Source: Cymbomonas tetramitiformis
Taxonomy: Eukaryota > Chlorophyta > Pyramimonadophyceae > Pyramimonadales > Pyramimonadaceae
Length of the DNA stretch: 64,000 nucleotides
Assembly (NCBI GenBank): GCA_001247695.2
Contig: LGRX02025917.1
Coordinates: 1 to 64,000 of the forward strand
Direction: 5' to 3'
How positions within the stretch are numbered: the first letter of the stretch is position 1; every line of letters starts with the position of its first letter. The position numbers and the translations under genes were made by a program. Positions 1-9,893 of the stretch are shown here, in pieces. The notes beneath the pieces are model-generated. The model saw only the letters and a program-made list of their open reading frames with translations, ran no database searches and was not told where the DNA came from.

Positions 1-1624
1 CATTGTAGCCAATGGGTGAGATGGGGCCTGTCATGTCTGAGGCCCATTTCCGGGCTGGCTGTTGCTGACTGGTACGGAGTCGGTCTCTGCTCGGGGCTGG
101 TTTCTGTTTGAGGCCCGTCGTAGCACAGACTGCACACCACTGAGAGCAAGTGGTAAGTGAAGCAAGAGCTGCTGTGGAACACTGTGGTCTGCCCAAGTCT
201 ACCCCTGGCATATCGTAGAGACGGAGGATACGGGTCATCGAAGCATGCCCGAGAGCATCATGCAGCTCAACAGGAGAACTGACCCTGATCGGGGTATGGC
301 GGTCTCGGTAGAGGATGCAGATGGGAAAGGGTGTGCCATCGATGAAGACCCGACCAGGTCCACCGTCAGAACCAGCTGGGGTGAGAGGGTGTGTAGAGGT
401 GTATGTGTGTTTCCCAAGATAGCTGAATAACCCCGTAGTACCAGTGGGCCAGATATGTAATACCTCCATAGTACAGGTCTTATGCCAGATCCGGTGGGAT
501 GGCATATAGGGAACTATCCAGAAATATACAGTATTATGAGGGTCCAGAGGAAAGTCAGCATTGCCTTTAGTGAAAAGGCGGTCCAGAACAGATATAGAGA
601 ATGGCGGATTAGCATAGAAGTAATAACCAGTCAACTGGACGGAGAAGATACTGTTCTGACTGTGATAGTGCTGCAGAGCAGGGTGGTTATTACCCTCTCC
701 GACTGGGAGAGAGTCGCCGAACATGGAGACGTCAAAGGCTGGTTCCCCCAGCTCGGCCGTAGCCGTAGGAGACCCATGAGTAGTAGCCCAGGCACTGTAC
801 TGACTGTTGGCCCACATCCAGTCGGATGGGTCCCCTGATCTGTGTTTCTTCTTATTGCCCTGAAAGGCCTGAAAGCTGACATCTGCTGACTCTGGCTCTG
901 CCCAAAGGTAGTCTGTGCCATCATCAATGATAGTGTATGTCCGGCCAGAGTCAAGATGGGTATATGTCATACTGATGAAGTCAGGTGATGAGAAACCCTC
1001 CCGGAGCATAACTCGGGTTGACAGGAGAGTTTTGGCGCCGTGTTTGAAATGGCAGCCAGGAATGCAGTACTCATCAATGTCACCAGTCAGTATGTCTCTG
1101 CCGATCAATCTCAGTGTGCCAGTGCCATCAGTCCGTGAGGCGGGTCCAGTCATGACTGTACTGAAGGATATGGTCCTGCTGGTATCAAGGTCAGTGATCT
1201 TGTGTCTGGACCCGGTGATGTTGCCGGTTGCACCGGAGTCACAGACAATGCCATCAGTGTCAGAACTGGTGGCAGAGTACAGATGTATCATAGGGTCCTG
1301 GGAGAAGATGACTGAAGGTGGTGCACAGAACAGCCCAAACCAGGTACACATCTCCAGAGCCGTGTCGCCTACATACTGCATAGCACCGTAGAGTGGAGTC
1401 TGAGTCATAGGATTGCAGACGGCGGAGATCGGTGCCAGGTGGTGACCAGCCTCAAAGTGAGCCTCCACGAGAAGCTCCTCATAGACACTCTGGTAGAGAC
1501 ATGTCAAGACAATGCCAAGAAAGGCTGTCAAGAGCAAGGCTGACACTGCTCTGTACCTCCGGCGCTGCTTTTCAAGCGCCTGAAGGAGACAGATCTGGGC
1601 GGAGCTGTCTGGCGGAGAACCGTC
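1..1624 (-). CDS. copia Pol: membrane segment, aspartic protease, pre-integrase, start of integrase (partial)
   Basis: This minus-strand frame is open from the DNA-transposon insertion to the window edge. Order: a hydrophobic, probably membrane-spanning segment (AVSALLLTAFLGIVLTCLY, about 1455-1530); about 80 residues later the retropepsin motif VCDSGATGN (about 1212-1245), where D-S-G is the catalytic signature; about 300 residues further LGHASMTRI, as in GAG_pre-integrase; then CSQWCAVC, the second half of an HHCC zinc site; then SDMTGPISP at about 20-50, the first acidic region of a copia integrase core. The protein processes its own polyprotein and would integrate the cDNA. No stop codon is seen. 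The stretch joins in phase with the frame upstream of the insertion at 3407. It is incomplete at the left edge. Confidence 0.85.
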
Positions 1625-3406
1625 GGTAAACGATATTGGACACGAAGTGGGAACTGGTTCCGCGCGATCGAGAGGTCATCAGACCTGAGACAGGTCGTCA
1701 TCGTCTCTTCGCCGGAAATTTCCGGCGAAATCACATCAACACATTGCATGCTGCCGAGCGGAGGGCAGCATGCATGCTGGGAAGGCATTGGCAGGTTGCA
1801 TGGTGCCATGGGGAATAGTTTTCAGAAGCGTATGAAAAATATTCTATTGCTTCTAAAAACTATTCCTACTTATTATATATCATGAACCCTTTGTCTTGCC
1901 CTTTACCGCTGCACGCGACCGGCAAGCATCTTTGAAACTCGGAAGTTTCAAAGATGCGTTTGGTATTTTGGGTGCACCCTAAAATTACAAAACAGCCGAG
2001 CGCTTCCCGTTTGTGCGGGATATTCACATTTATTCCATGGCATATTTCATATGAAATATACACATAAGCACGAAGGCATCGGCCACGCATCTTTGAAACT
2101 CGTTAGTTTCAAAGATGCGTTTTTTGTCATTTGGGTGCGCATACCCAAATAACAAATCAGCCGAGCGCTTCCCGTTGGCGTGGGGTATCCAACGCTTGAA
2201 TGTTGAATATTCATTATAATATGAGTTAGCATGCGAGGTTGCAAAGGCATCGGGACAGAATCTACGAAATTGTCCTATGCCTTTGCCTTTGGGTTTGGGT
2301 TCGAACGTACCCAAACCCAAAGATGCCAAACAGCCGAGGGCTTCCCGTGCGTCCTAGCGCACGAAACTTGGCACAAATACTTTCAAGATACATATCTTTA
2401 AGGTACCTGAAGCTCAAGGCTTCAAGTTACTTGTGCGCCCAACGCGCAATTTATTTCTAAGGTAGATGTTTTGGGTTTGGGTTCGAACTTGACACCCAAA
2501 CCCAAAGATGCCAAACAGCCGAGGGCTTCCCGTGCGTCCTAGAACGCGAAACTTGGCAGAAATACTGCCAAGATACATATCTTCAGGTTACTTGAAGCTC
2601 GAGGCTTCAAGTTTCTTGTGCGCGAAACGCGCAATTTATTTCTAAGGCAGATGTTTTGGGTTTGGGTTCGAACTTGACACCCAAACCCAAAGATGCCAAA
2701 CAGCCGAGCGCTTCCCGTGCGTCCTAGAGCACGAAACTTGGCAAAAATACTGCCAAGATACATATCTTTGAGTTACCAGAAGCTCAAGGCTTCAAGTCAC
2801 TCGTGCGCCCAACGCGCAATTTATTTCTAAGGCAGATTTATTGGGTTTGGGTTTGGGTTCGAACACAAACCCAAACCCAAAGATGCCAAGCAGCCGAGGG
2901 TTTCCCCTGCGTGTGCATGTGTGTTAATGCATATGAAATATTCCATGAAATAAATGTGAATATCCCGCACAAACGGGAAGCGCTCGGCCGTTTTGCAAAA
3001 TTAGGGTGCACCCAAAATACAAAACGCATCTTTGAAAGTCGGAAGTTTCAAAGATGCTTGCCGGTCGCGAGCAGAGGTAAAAGGCAAGGCAAAGGGTTTA
3101 GGATATAGAAGAAGTAGGAATAGTTTTCAGAAGCACTAGAATACTTTTCATATGCTTCTGAAAACTATTCCTACTGCCGCTAAATCTTAATCCCTTTGCC
3201 TTTCCCTTTGCCTTTGACCTTCCGTTCGCAGTTTTACCACGTGCACCTGACCTCGCGTCGGAGCGGTGGCATGGCATGGCATGGCATGGCATGGCATGGC
3301 ACCTCGCGTCGGATCCGGCGAAATGACGATGACGACCTGTCTCAGGTCTGATGACATCTTCGATCGCGCGGAATCAGTTCCCACTTCATGTCCAATATCG
3401 TTTACC
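1625..3406. mobile_element. fold-back DNA element with nested inverted repeats, 8-bp TSD
   Basis: The outer inverted repeats run about 95 bp (1625-1720 against 3311-3406) and begin GGTAAACG. The flanking 8-bp duplication GAACCGTC is perfect (1617-1624 and 3407-3414). Inside is a second pair of arms of about 245 bp (about 1812-2060 and 2933-3176), each ending in its own hairpin (GAATAGTTTT with AAAACTATTC). The centre holds tandem ~183-bp units. A GGCAT microsatellite lies near the right end (3267-3301). No transposase ORF is visible, so it is non-autonomous. An 8-bp TSD would fit hAT-like elements; MULE-like (9 bp) is less favoured because the TIR then carries an unpaired base. It splits the copia pol gene. 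Confidence 0.85.
2286..2900. repeat. tandem ~183-bp units with GGGTTTGGG/CCCAAACCC hairpins
   Basis: Three full units and one partial unit begin at about 2286, 2468, 2651 and 2836. Each has a hairpin of GGGTTTGGG facing CCCAAACCC around a TTCGAAC centre, then GATGCCAAACAGCCGAG, CTTCCCGTGCGTCCTAG and an AAGATACATATCTT palindrome. Related units occur at about 51530-51620 and 51700-51790 inside another fold-back element. I see no coding content; small ORFs here are incidental. Confidence 0.8.
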
Positions 3407-3835
3407 GAACCGTCGGAGCCACGAGGAGAACCATAGTGGCGGTGCTGACCAGAGTCATACTGCCAATACCAGTCGGAACCAGAGGAATACTCAGGACCAG
3501 CACCAGAGGAACACTGCCGGGTGGCAGACCAGTCGGACGTGACACCAGTGCCACCATCAGGTAAGCCACCATCGGGTAAACCACCATCACCAGACCAAAC
3601 TGACTGGACTGACTGGACTGATTGACTGTACTGACTGACTGCAGTACTGCTTTGCCCACCTCCCATCTCCCCCCCCGGTTGACACAATGCCAATCCGTAC
3701 CACACTCCCTGAACAGGTGCTGCGGCTGAGAGGGCCTCCGCCGAGGCACTTGCCAGGAAGCAAGTGAACAAGGCGAAGGACATGAATGCACACCGGAAGA
3801 TAGAGACACCACCTCTACCGACACGCCGTGCGTGG
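3407..3835 (-). CDS. copia polyprotein linker between Gag and protease (fragment)
   Basis: This is the part of the copia reading frame just upstream of the DNA-element insertion. It contains a hydrophobic stretch with a signal-peptide-like look (FMSFALFTCFLASASA, about 3730-3780) and a Gly/Ser/Asp-rich stretch ending at the insertion point. From about 3836 to 4293 the best frame is a different one and is proline-rich (VTPPPPGPPDLLLSD). Two frame changes are therefore needed between Gag's stop and this stretch. These could be decay, sequencing indels or an unrecognised intron. The assignment rests on the phase match across the insertion to the protease frame. Confidence 0.55.
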
Positions 3836-4293
3836 CGGTGGAGGTGGTGCCTGTGTGTCAGACATGTGCGTGTCACTAGCCAGGTCAGGCGACTCATGGA
3901 CCGGAGCGGGGACAGGAGGACACTGCTGAAGGAAAGAGCGGGAGCGACTCCCTTCTGTAGGGCGACCTCCGAGATTGATTGAGTTAAAGTTTGTGGCCGT
4001 GTCAGTGCCCCCAGTGTGCACCCGGTGCTCACTGGCTGGTGGGGACACCGACACGGCAGAGCCTGCATCAGACAGCAACAAGTCAGGAGGGCCAGGTGGC
4101 GGGGGCGTCACCAGAGGGGCTACACCCCTAGCTCCTAGTGAACTCTTTGATGGCAAAAGGTTACCGTGGCAAACGGTAGGGGACCTGTAGTCCTCCTCCC
4201 ACACCCGCTCCCAGTGAACCTGCTCCAAGGATTTCCCTGGAGCAGACAGGGGGGAAGCAGGCGGGGGCACCGCACTGCTCCGTGACCCCTCCC

Positions 4294-6342
4294 TCAACAA
4301 AGATGCACTGTGAGTGTGGTGTGGGGAAGAGTGCTCGGTGGGTGCCGGTGCCATGCACATGTCACTGACTCACTGTCCTCACCGTCACCCTGCACCACCG
4401 TCATTCCTGCAAACAGAGAGCAAGTCTCTGTAAGTGCAGGGACGGTGTGCGTGTGGTGGACGGGTGGGGACAGTGAGTCACACTGTGTTGCAAACAGTCC
4501 AGCAGACACCACCGACGAGTCTGCTCGGTCCTGCGGAGCATGATCCACAAGAGCCGACCCGTGCGGTGCCCGCTGTGTCCGGCTGGAGTGGTACTGCCTG
4601 CAGCAGGCGAGTACCACCGTAGCCGTGGACTGTGCAGAGTGCTGTGACACATCGACGGATGCATCGTGCTGTGCAGAGGCAGGTGTAGAGGCAGGGATGT
4701 CAGGCAGCAAGTAGGGGGGAGTGGGAAAGGGGTCACAAGCCTTCTGTTCTGTGCCGGTCCGGAACATCCCGAAGTGCACTCTTCCGAGTGACAACGAGAC
4801 ATTCTCGGACTGTGCACAGAACTTTTGGAATTTGGCTTCCGCATGTTGTTGTAGGCGGTCCCACTCCTGTTGTTGAGCCTCGGAGAGGCCGTCCCAGTCC
4901 CCATCGTCGTCAGACTCATCGGAGTCCCCGTGCTCCTGACTGGCGGAGTGAGAACTCTCCTCACCCTCACTGTCAGAGCACGAGTCCTCCTGGTACCCGA
5001 CAACTGCTGGGGTGCCGTGCAACAGACAGAAGGACTCTAGCGCCTGTTCAGACTCCTCGTAGGCAGTCTGATACTGGGCAGCTAGAATCTCCGTCCGAGC
5101 ATGCTCCGCAAGCAGCTTCGGGTCAAGATGGAAAGCATGAGCCGACATCAGCTTCGGGCAGTCGGCAGCCCTGTGCCCCTTTGACCCACAGGTCCAGCAT
5201 TCCCCTCGGAACTGCTGGGTCTGCCGATCAAAGACGACACGGGACTTCCCCTTGCCCTTGCCTTTGCCGGTTTTCTGCTTTCCTTTACTGCCTGCCTTAC
5301 CACCCTTGCGGGGAAAGACTCCTGCACGGTACCCAGAGCCAATCCCCTTAAAAGGATTAAAGCGACGAGGCGGAATGTACTGACGGGATGAGGAGCGGTC
5401 AGGGACTCCCCTGCGGCCATGTGCACCACGGCTTCCGCCGTGGTGCGAACCTGCATCATTATAGAAAGCAGCCGTTAGTGGTGACTTGAGTTTCGTCCCC
5501 GCATTCCTGTGCACTGCCCGTGTCTCACGGAAACAGGTCAGCAAGGAAAGCGAGGAGTCGGCATCGAGCTTCTCCTCTGTGTAGGCATCATGCACCGCCT
5601 TATAAAAGACGGGACAGATTCTACGGAGAAACAGTGCAATCCGTGCTTTCTCGGAGATAGCAACGGTGCACCCAGGACCCAAGTCAGACTCAATGGTGTC
5701 CAGAGATGTCTGGAACACGTCAATGTAGTCTGCTGGATCCTGGCCAGCCCTCAAGTCTACTCTGTCGTCAGCGAATAGGAAGTCCGCAGCGCTGAACTCC
5801 TCGTGATCGGGCACAACATGCCTCACGAGATGAACGAGTGCGATCTTCCCATCCCCTGGGAAGAGTCTGTCAGCTTTGCGCAGGATACGCAAGGCGTCTC
5901 CTGCGCAGAGCGAGTGAAGCAGTTCCAACAGCAGGAGATTCGCTTTCTGCGGAACCTCCAGACTGTGGTTCTGCAAGTCAAACATCAATGCCATCTTGGG
6001 GTGAACGAGTTTGTGCCTGGAATCGAGTTGCTCAACCAGGATGTCCAAGAGCATACGAGCATTTTTCTCGTTGCTAGTGAACTTCCAGGTTTTCGCAGAC
6101 TCTCCAGGCTCAACACATTTCCCCTTGATGACACTGAGCAATGCATCGAACTCCGCCGGCTTGCGCAAAAGCTCCCACGCTAGATTGTTGCAGACGTTTA
6201 ATTCTGATGTGTCCGGAGCATTTGCTGGCGTGGGCGTGCCATTTAAAGCACCAAATCTCAGCTGACGTTTTCTCGCCCCTGGGGGGTGTGTCAGCAAACG
6301 TCTCGGCAGTACCGGCGGTGTGGCGTACGGCGTGGAAGACAT
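4294..6342 (-). CDS. copia-type Gag (capsid-nucleocapsid)
   Basis: About 682 residues from the first in-frame ATG (6342). The N-terminal ~300 residues are helix-rich with leucine-heavy stretches, as expected for a Gag capsid region. A Gly/Lys-rich basic tract follows (GKAGSKGKQKTGKGKGKGK, about 5240-5300). Then comes a CCHC zinc knuckle CWTCGSKGHRAADC (C-x2-C-x4-H-x4-C), which binds nucleic acid. The C-terminus is acidic (SDSEGEESSHSASQEHGDSD) and then Ser/Thr-rich, ending at a TGA near 4294. Gag packages element RNA into particles. The open frame extends further upstream without an ATG, so 6342 is the safe start. It lies about 250 bp inside the probable 5' LTR. Confidence 0.85.
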   Translation of the reverse strand: MSSTPYATPPVLPRRLLTHPPGARKRQLRFGALNGTPTPANAPDTSELNVCNNLAWELLRKPAEFDALLSVIKGKCVEPGESAKTWKFTSNEKNARMLLDILVEQLDSRHKLVHPKMALMFDLQNHSLEVPQKANLLLLELLHSLCAGDALRILRKADRLFPGDGKIALVHLVRHVVPDHEEFSAADFLFADDRVDLRAGQDPADYIDVFQTSLDTIESDLGPGCTVAISEKARIALFLRRICPVFYKAVHDAYTEEKLDADSSLSLLTCFRETRAVHRNAGTKLKSPLTAAFYNDAGSHHGGSRGAHGRRGVPDRSSSRQYIPPRRFNPFKGIGSGYRAGVFPRKGGKAGSKGKQKTGKGKGKGKSRVVFDRQTQQFRGECWTCGSKGHRAADCPKLMSAHAFHLDPKLLAEHARTEILAAQYQTAYEESEQALESFCLLHGTPAVVGYQEDSCSDSEGEESSHSASQEHGDSDESDDDGDWDGLSEAQQQEWDRLQQHAEAKFQKFCAQSENVSLSLGRVHFGMFRTGTEQKACDPFPTPPYLLPDIPASTPASAQHDASVDVSQHSAQSTATVVLACCRQYHSSRTQRAPHGSALVDHAPQDRADSSVVSAGLFATQCDSLSPPVHHTHTVPALTETCSLFAGMTVVQGDGEDSESVTCAWHRHPPSTLPHTTLTVHLC

Positions 6343-6593
6343 GCTAAATAATAAAGAAGATAAAACTATAAGCAAGGTACACACTAGCAATCCCTAGCAG
6401 GGAATAACAAGCAATCAAGCAATCAAAATTCACAACAGGAGCACCAAGAGGGTGCCAAAAAGAGAAGAGGGAAGAAAGCCTGTGATGCAAAAACAACACA
6501 GTTAGCAGTTAGTGGCGATGGCGTGGAGGAGCTTGTCGTTCAGTCTCGCGTTTTTGAAGGGTACTCGCGCGAGTTTACCAGGGCCCCTACGGT

Positions 6594-7114
6594 TGATCAG
6601 GCCGTCCCAGGATGTTCCTAGTTAATTTAAACGCTGAACCGGAACGTACGATTCCTCTCACTCACCACTACTTGCCTACTTTACTTCCATGATCCCTACT
6701 TGGCGCGCCCCCTTGGCGCTTCCCTAAGCGTTTAGCTAACCATAATCGGCTCCTAGCCTTAGGTCGGTGGTGGGGCCAAACCTGCGAGAAGACCCAGTCA
6801 GAAAACAGACAGGTCAAACAGGAAGCACTGCAACGCTCAGGGTTTCGCACTCAGAATCTCTCTCAACATACAGAAGATATAATATATATAGTTCTAGTAT
6901 GCTGAGTGTGATGCGAAATGAGCTAGTGTGCTCTGTCTCATGTGACAACCGAACTCGATCAGAGGAGATGACAATCAGGTCAGTGAAGTAGTCGGAGGTG
7001 TCGAGCCGTATCGGTGATGACAGCGGTCAGGTCGAGTCGGTGATGACTGCGGTCATGACGGGTCGGTGATGACAACTCTGATGACTGAGCTCGGACTGAA
7101 TGTCAACTCCAGCA
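6594..7114 (-). repeat. probable 5' LTR of copia element A
   Basis: Inferred boundary. On the minus strand the block begins TGCTGGAGTT and ends CTGATCA (TG...CA). It is followed by ACCGTAGGGGCCCTGG, a diverged match to the half-tRNA primer site seen in other elements here. It contains a TATATATA stretch at about 6875-6890. Its outer end abuts TGTATTTCGTCCTTCCCGTCA, the last ~21 bp of element D's LTR, so A is inserted in that LTR. The partner LTR is outside the window, so length and ends are not proven. Confidence 0.5.
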
Positions 7115-7685
7115 TGTATTTCGTCCTTCCCGTCAGGTTATGGGCTTGACCACTTGGTAGTGGTCGCTCATCATTCTCGCCTTCTCTGATCCCGCGACCA
7201 CCTTGCTTGCGGTACGCAACGTCGCCCCTCGCGTCGTTGATCTTCATTTGAGCACCCTTGTCCTCTACGCCTCCATCTTGACCTCGTGTGCCTCATCGAC
7301 ACCGAGAATTTCGTCGAGCACCCTGTCCTCGACCCAACATCTACGCGAGCACCTTTGTCCTCGACGATTTTACTTTGCGCTCTGGCCAGCAGCACCTCGA
7401 CTGCGGCAAAATTGGCGTATCGCACGACGTTTTTGACGTCACCACCGTTTCCCCCGCGAAAATCTACCCCGATTAGACCCTTCCATCGCTGGATTCGGTT
7501 GATTTTTTCAAAAAGTTATCTCTCCACTTGGGAACCCTATCTTTTGGTCCGCAGATTTCTGCAGCCTGATGTCGGCCATGTTTGTTGAGCTCCAACGTGC
7601 TCGCATTGTTAGGGTTTGAAATCGGTGCGGGGATTTCACTGTACGAGCCGGGTCAAATCATATATATCGTCATGGGGCGAAAGTG

Positions 7686-7758
7686 CTCCACGACGGGATT
7701 TGAACCCGTGACGTTCGCTTCTCTAGTGCGACGCTCTAACCAACTGAGCTACGCTGAG
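7686..7758 (-). tRNA. tRNA-like gene inside TRIM LTR (left copy, acceptor damaged)
   Basis: Cloverleaf of 73 nt: D arm GCTC/GAGC, anticodon loop CTAGAGA, T arm ACGGG-TTCAAAT-CCCGT, with A box TAGCTCAGTTGG and B box GGTTCAAATCC. The nominal anticodon AGA would be Ser, but there is no long variable arm, so it is not a normal tRNA-Ser. The 5' acceptor strand here is CTCAGCG, which mispairs with CGTGGAG. It probably acts as a promoter or structural module of the LTR, not in translation. Confidence 0.7.
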
Positions 7759-8308
7759 GATGATGATCCTCTCGCGCATTTCAGTGGTACTCGTACAGAT
7801 CGGACTGTTACAGATCGATGATCGAATATGCGTGTGACATCGACGACGACGTACCAACATCGCGACTGCGGGCGTCTGTCATCTTTCGATCCGTGACATA
7901 TCTCCCCTCTTTAAAGTGTCGTGACCTCACGACATTCGTGTCGCGGTTACTTTTCAGAGGTCCGACCTCAGATGTGATGACGTGGCAGCCTGCGATGAAG
8001 CTGGGTAGCAGTTCTTGGGATGCAGCCCATCGCACCGAAGGTGCATCGCAGTTCTTGGGATGCTGCCCGAATCCACGTCATCAACGCGGGTCACATCGTG
8101 CCCATGCATACGCGATCGTAGCGCAGGTCACATCACCGTGCCCGAGCATAAACGATTTTAGCGTAGGTCACATCGTGTGCCTTATGCCGTTACATCTGAG
8201 GCGGTTTCCGAACCGTCGCTTCGATACCAATGTTAGGGTTTGAAATCGGTGCGGGATTTCACTGTACGAGCCGGGTCAAATCATATATATCGTCATGGGG
8301 CGAAAGTG

Positions 8309-8381
8309 CTCCACGACGGGATTTGAACCCGTGACGTTCGCTTCTCTAGTGCGACGCTCTAACCAACTGAGCTACGCGGAG
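8309..8381 (-). tRNA. tRNA-like gene inside TRIM LTR (right copy, acceptor intact)
   Basis: Same sequence as the left copy but with a fully paired acceptor (CTCCGCG with CGTGGAG, one G-T pair). The position and anticodon loop CTAGAGA (nominal AGA) are the same. Class I geometry with a 5-nt variable loop is inconsistent with Ser identity. This is the 5' LTR of the element, so the internal pol III boxes would lie upstream of the element body. Confidence 0.72.
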
Positions 8382-9250
8382 GATGATGATCCTCTTGCGC
8401 ATTTCAGTGGTACTCGTACAGATCGGACTGTTACAGATCGATGATCGACTATGCGTGTGACATCGACGACGACGTACCAACATCGCGACTGCGGGCGTTT
8501 GTCATCTTTCGATCCGTGACACGCATGGCCGCTGTTCGGGATGCCCTTGCGTCCCTTCGAGCGCATCGGCAGCTTTTTACCGCGGACTATGGTCTGGTGG
8601 TGTCTGGTGGTGCTTATGCACCAGACACCAAAGTCGAGTCCATCAAACCCATCGTCGACATGAGCTTTGACCACTACGAGCTCACCCCGCAGCATCCTCC
8701 ACTCTCCCCTCCACCCTACGTGCCCCTTGGCCACTGCCTTGTGGTGTTTGGTGGTGCTGCAGACCCGGCTCATCCCACCGCTTTTCCTCTCTGCTTTCGC
8801 ACTTGTGTGCAGCGGAGTGGAGCGGGCGCACACCTCGTCTTCCGCCTTCACCTCTCTCAGAGTGCCCGCGTCACCGCACGCGCTCTGGTGGTGCCGCCCA
8901 CCCTCGCCCCGCACCGCGCGGGCGTTGGTTGACCGCATGTCTTGGCGGCGCTCGACTTCATCCACCATCGAGAGCTACGCCGCCATCCACCCTCGACCGC
9001 TGGAGCCTAGGATTGCCGGCTGGCCTGCGGGAGTAGCTTATCCCCGCAGCACATGCATGGGCGTAAGCCCCTAGAGCACGCATCTAGAGACCAACGCAGG
9101 CGAAGCCACACTAGTTGGGTTGAAAAAGACCCCTTTGGGTCTCACAAGATGTATGTTTCCTTAGGGTTTCGCCTTTGTGCTTGTCGTAGGATGTTAGGCC
9201 TGGCCTGGCAAGTTGGCATCGTGGCACCTCACACCTTCAGGGTGAGGTGG

Positions 9251-9510
9251 TGTCATGGGGAGACAAACCTTCGCCCCCCCCCATAAAATGGGGGTGACTG
9301 TCTCTTCCTGTGTCACCCCTCGCCGTGTAGTGTCACTTGCATCTTGCCTGCCGTCAGTTCCGTCCGATAATAAAACACCTAAGTTATTTTATTATCTCAT
9401 CTTAGACTGTGATATGCTGAGTGGCCTCTGCCTCCCACTCGCGTTGTTTCTTGCCGGGTTGGCCTATATATATCCACCCTTTGTGTATATGTATTTCGTC
9501 CTTCCCGTCA
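9251..9510 (+). repeat. 3' LTR of element D
   Basis: A 260-bp block starting TGTCATGGGGAG directly after a purine-rich GGGTGAGGTGG tract and ending CTTCCCGTCA. It contains a poly(A) signal-like AATAAAACACC and TATTTTATTATCTCATCTTAG, the same layout as the LTRs of C and E. The last 21 bp match 7115-7135, the remnant 5' LTR. Confidence 0.8.
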
Positions 9511-9893
9511 GCGGTTTTCAACTATGGGAAATCGACCGCATCACGCGGCAACCTACACTATTTTATTGGCAATATGTCATGGGAACCAAAAAACACAATT
9601 GTAGGCAAAGACACATAAGTCCAAATCTTGAGATTCTTCATGCTTCCATCATAAATTTTTGGTTACACTTATCTTCAACATTGTTTACAAGCTTCACGTG
9701 CCGACATAATCCACACTTTGAATCATGGCATTATAATTTATGATTGACATTTTGTATTGATAATTTTGCTACACCTACCGATTACATATAGTATATTCCT
9801 CCTCCTACCAAACTCATTCTTCCTTCCTCATGAGTTTCGGTCTGTATTTGACAAGATGCATTTTTGATTTATGTTCTTCGACTACTGGAATAC
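9511..9893. other. no recognisable feature
   Basis: AT-rich spacer of about 380 bp between the 3' LTR of D and the 5' LTR of C. I see no ORF of note, repeat or RNA gene. Confidence 0.6.

Larger units (their letters stand above)
1..7114 (-). mobile_element. Ty1/copia LTR retrotransposon A, 5' portion (runs off window start)
   Basis: Read on the minus strand, the order is a probable 5' LTR (6594-7114), Gag with a CCHC knuckle (4294-6342), a proline-rich and hydrophobic linker, then a DSGA protease, a GAG_pre-integrase region and the start of integrase at the left edge of the window. Protease before integrase, and integrase placed ahead of where RT would be, is copia order. RT, RNase H and the 3' LTR must lie left of position 1. 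The element is split by a 1,782-bp DNA transposon (1625-3406) and has two apparent frame changes between Gag and Pol, so it is probably dead. It interrupts the 5' LTR of element D. Confidence 0.85.
7607..8521 (-). mobile_element. TRIM (miniature LTR element) with a tRNA-like gene in each LTR
   Basis: Direct repeats of 292 and 291 bp (7607-7898, 8231-8521) flank a 332-bp non-coding interior. A perfect 5-bp TSD CGCAT brackets it (7602-7606, 8522-8526). On the minus strand the LTR reads TGTCACGG...CCTAACA. It is followed by a primer site TTGGTATCGAAGCG, whose TGGTATC matches the 3' end of initiator tRNA-Met. The interior ends with the polypurine tract AAAGAGGGGAGATA. The ends are therefore well defined and the orientation is minus. 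It has no ORF. Each LTR carries a 73-nt tRNA-like sequence in the sense direction. Confidence 0.9.
7569..8932 (+). pseudogene. conserved ~147-aa LTR-element protein, split by the TRIM insertion
   Basis: The ATG is at 7569. The frame runs to the TRIM at 7606 and resumes in phase at 8527 once the 5-bp duplication CGCAT is counted once, ending at TGA 8932. The product aligns end to end with the intact ORF of element C (10937-11368). Shared blocks are YGLVVSGGAYAPDT, PQHPPLS, VPLGH and a final GVG. The family is unknown to me. It is proline-rich towards the centre, with no zinc knuckle, signal peptide or membrane segment. It may be a minimal Gag-like or RNA-binding protein; that is a guess from its position as the only ORF of an LTR element. 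Confidence 0.65.
7115..9510 (+). mobile_element. short LTR retroelement D (5' LTR truncated by A, interior split by a TRIM)
   Basis: The plus-strand element has a complete 3' LTR (9251-9510) preceded by a polypurine-like tract GGGTGAGGTGG. Only the last 21 bp of its 5' LTR (7115-7135) remain, next to the primer site GGTTATGGGCTTGACC (7136). The interior is collinear with element C, including segments near 7390-7540 that match 10590-10880. It encodes a ~147-aa protein (7569 to 8932) interrupted by the TRIM at 7607-8521. It has no protease, RT or integrase, so it depends on another element. Confidence 0.75.

Noticed and set aside
3187..3300. Extension of the copia linker ORF into ACHAMPCHAM repeats
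   Set aside because: This is the GGCAT microsatellite inside the inserted DNA element, not part of the copia gene.
7686..8381. Ordinary tandem tRNA genes
   Set aside because: Both copies lie at the same place in the LTRs of a TSD-bounded TRIM, one has a broken acceptor, and the anticodon does not fit the class I body.
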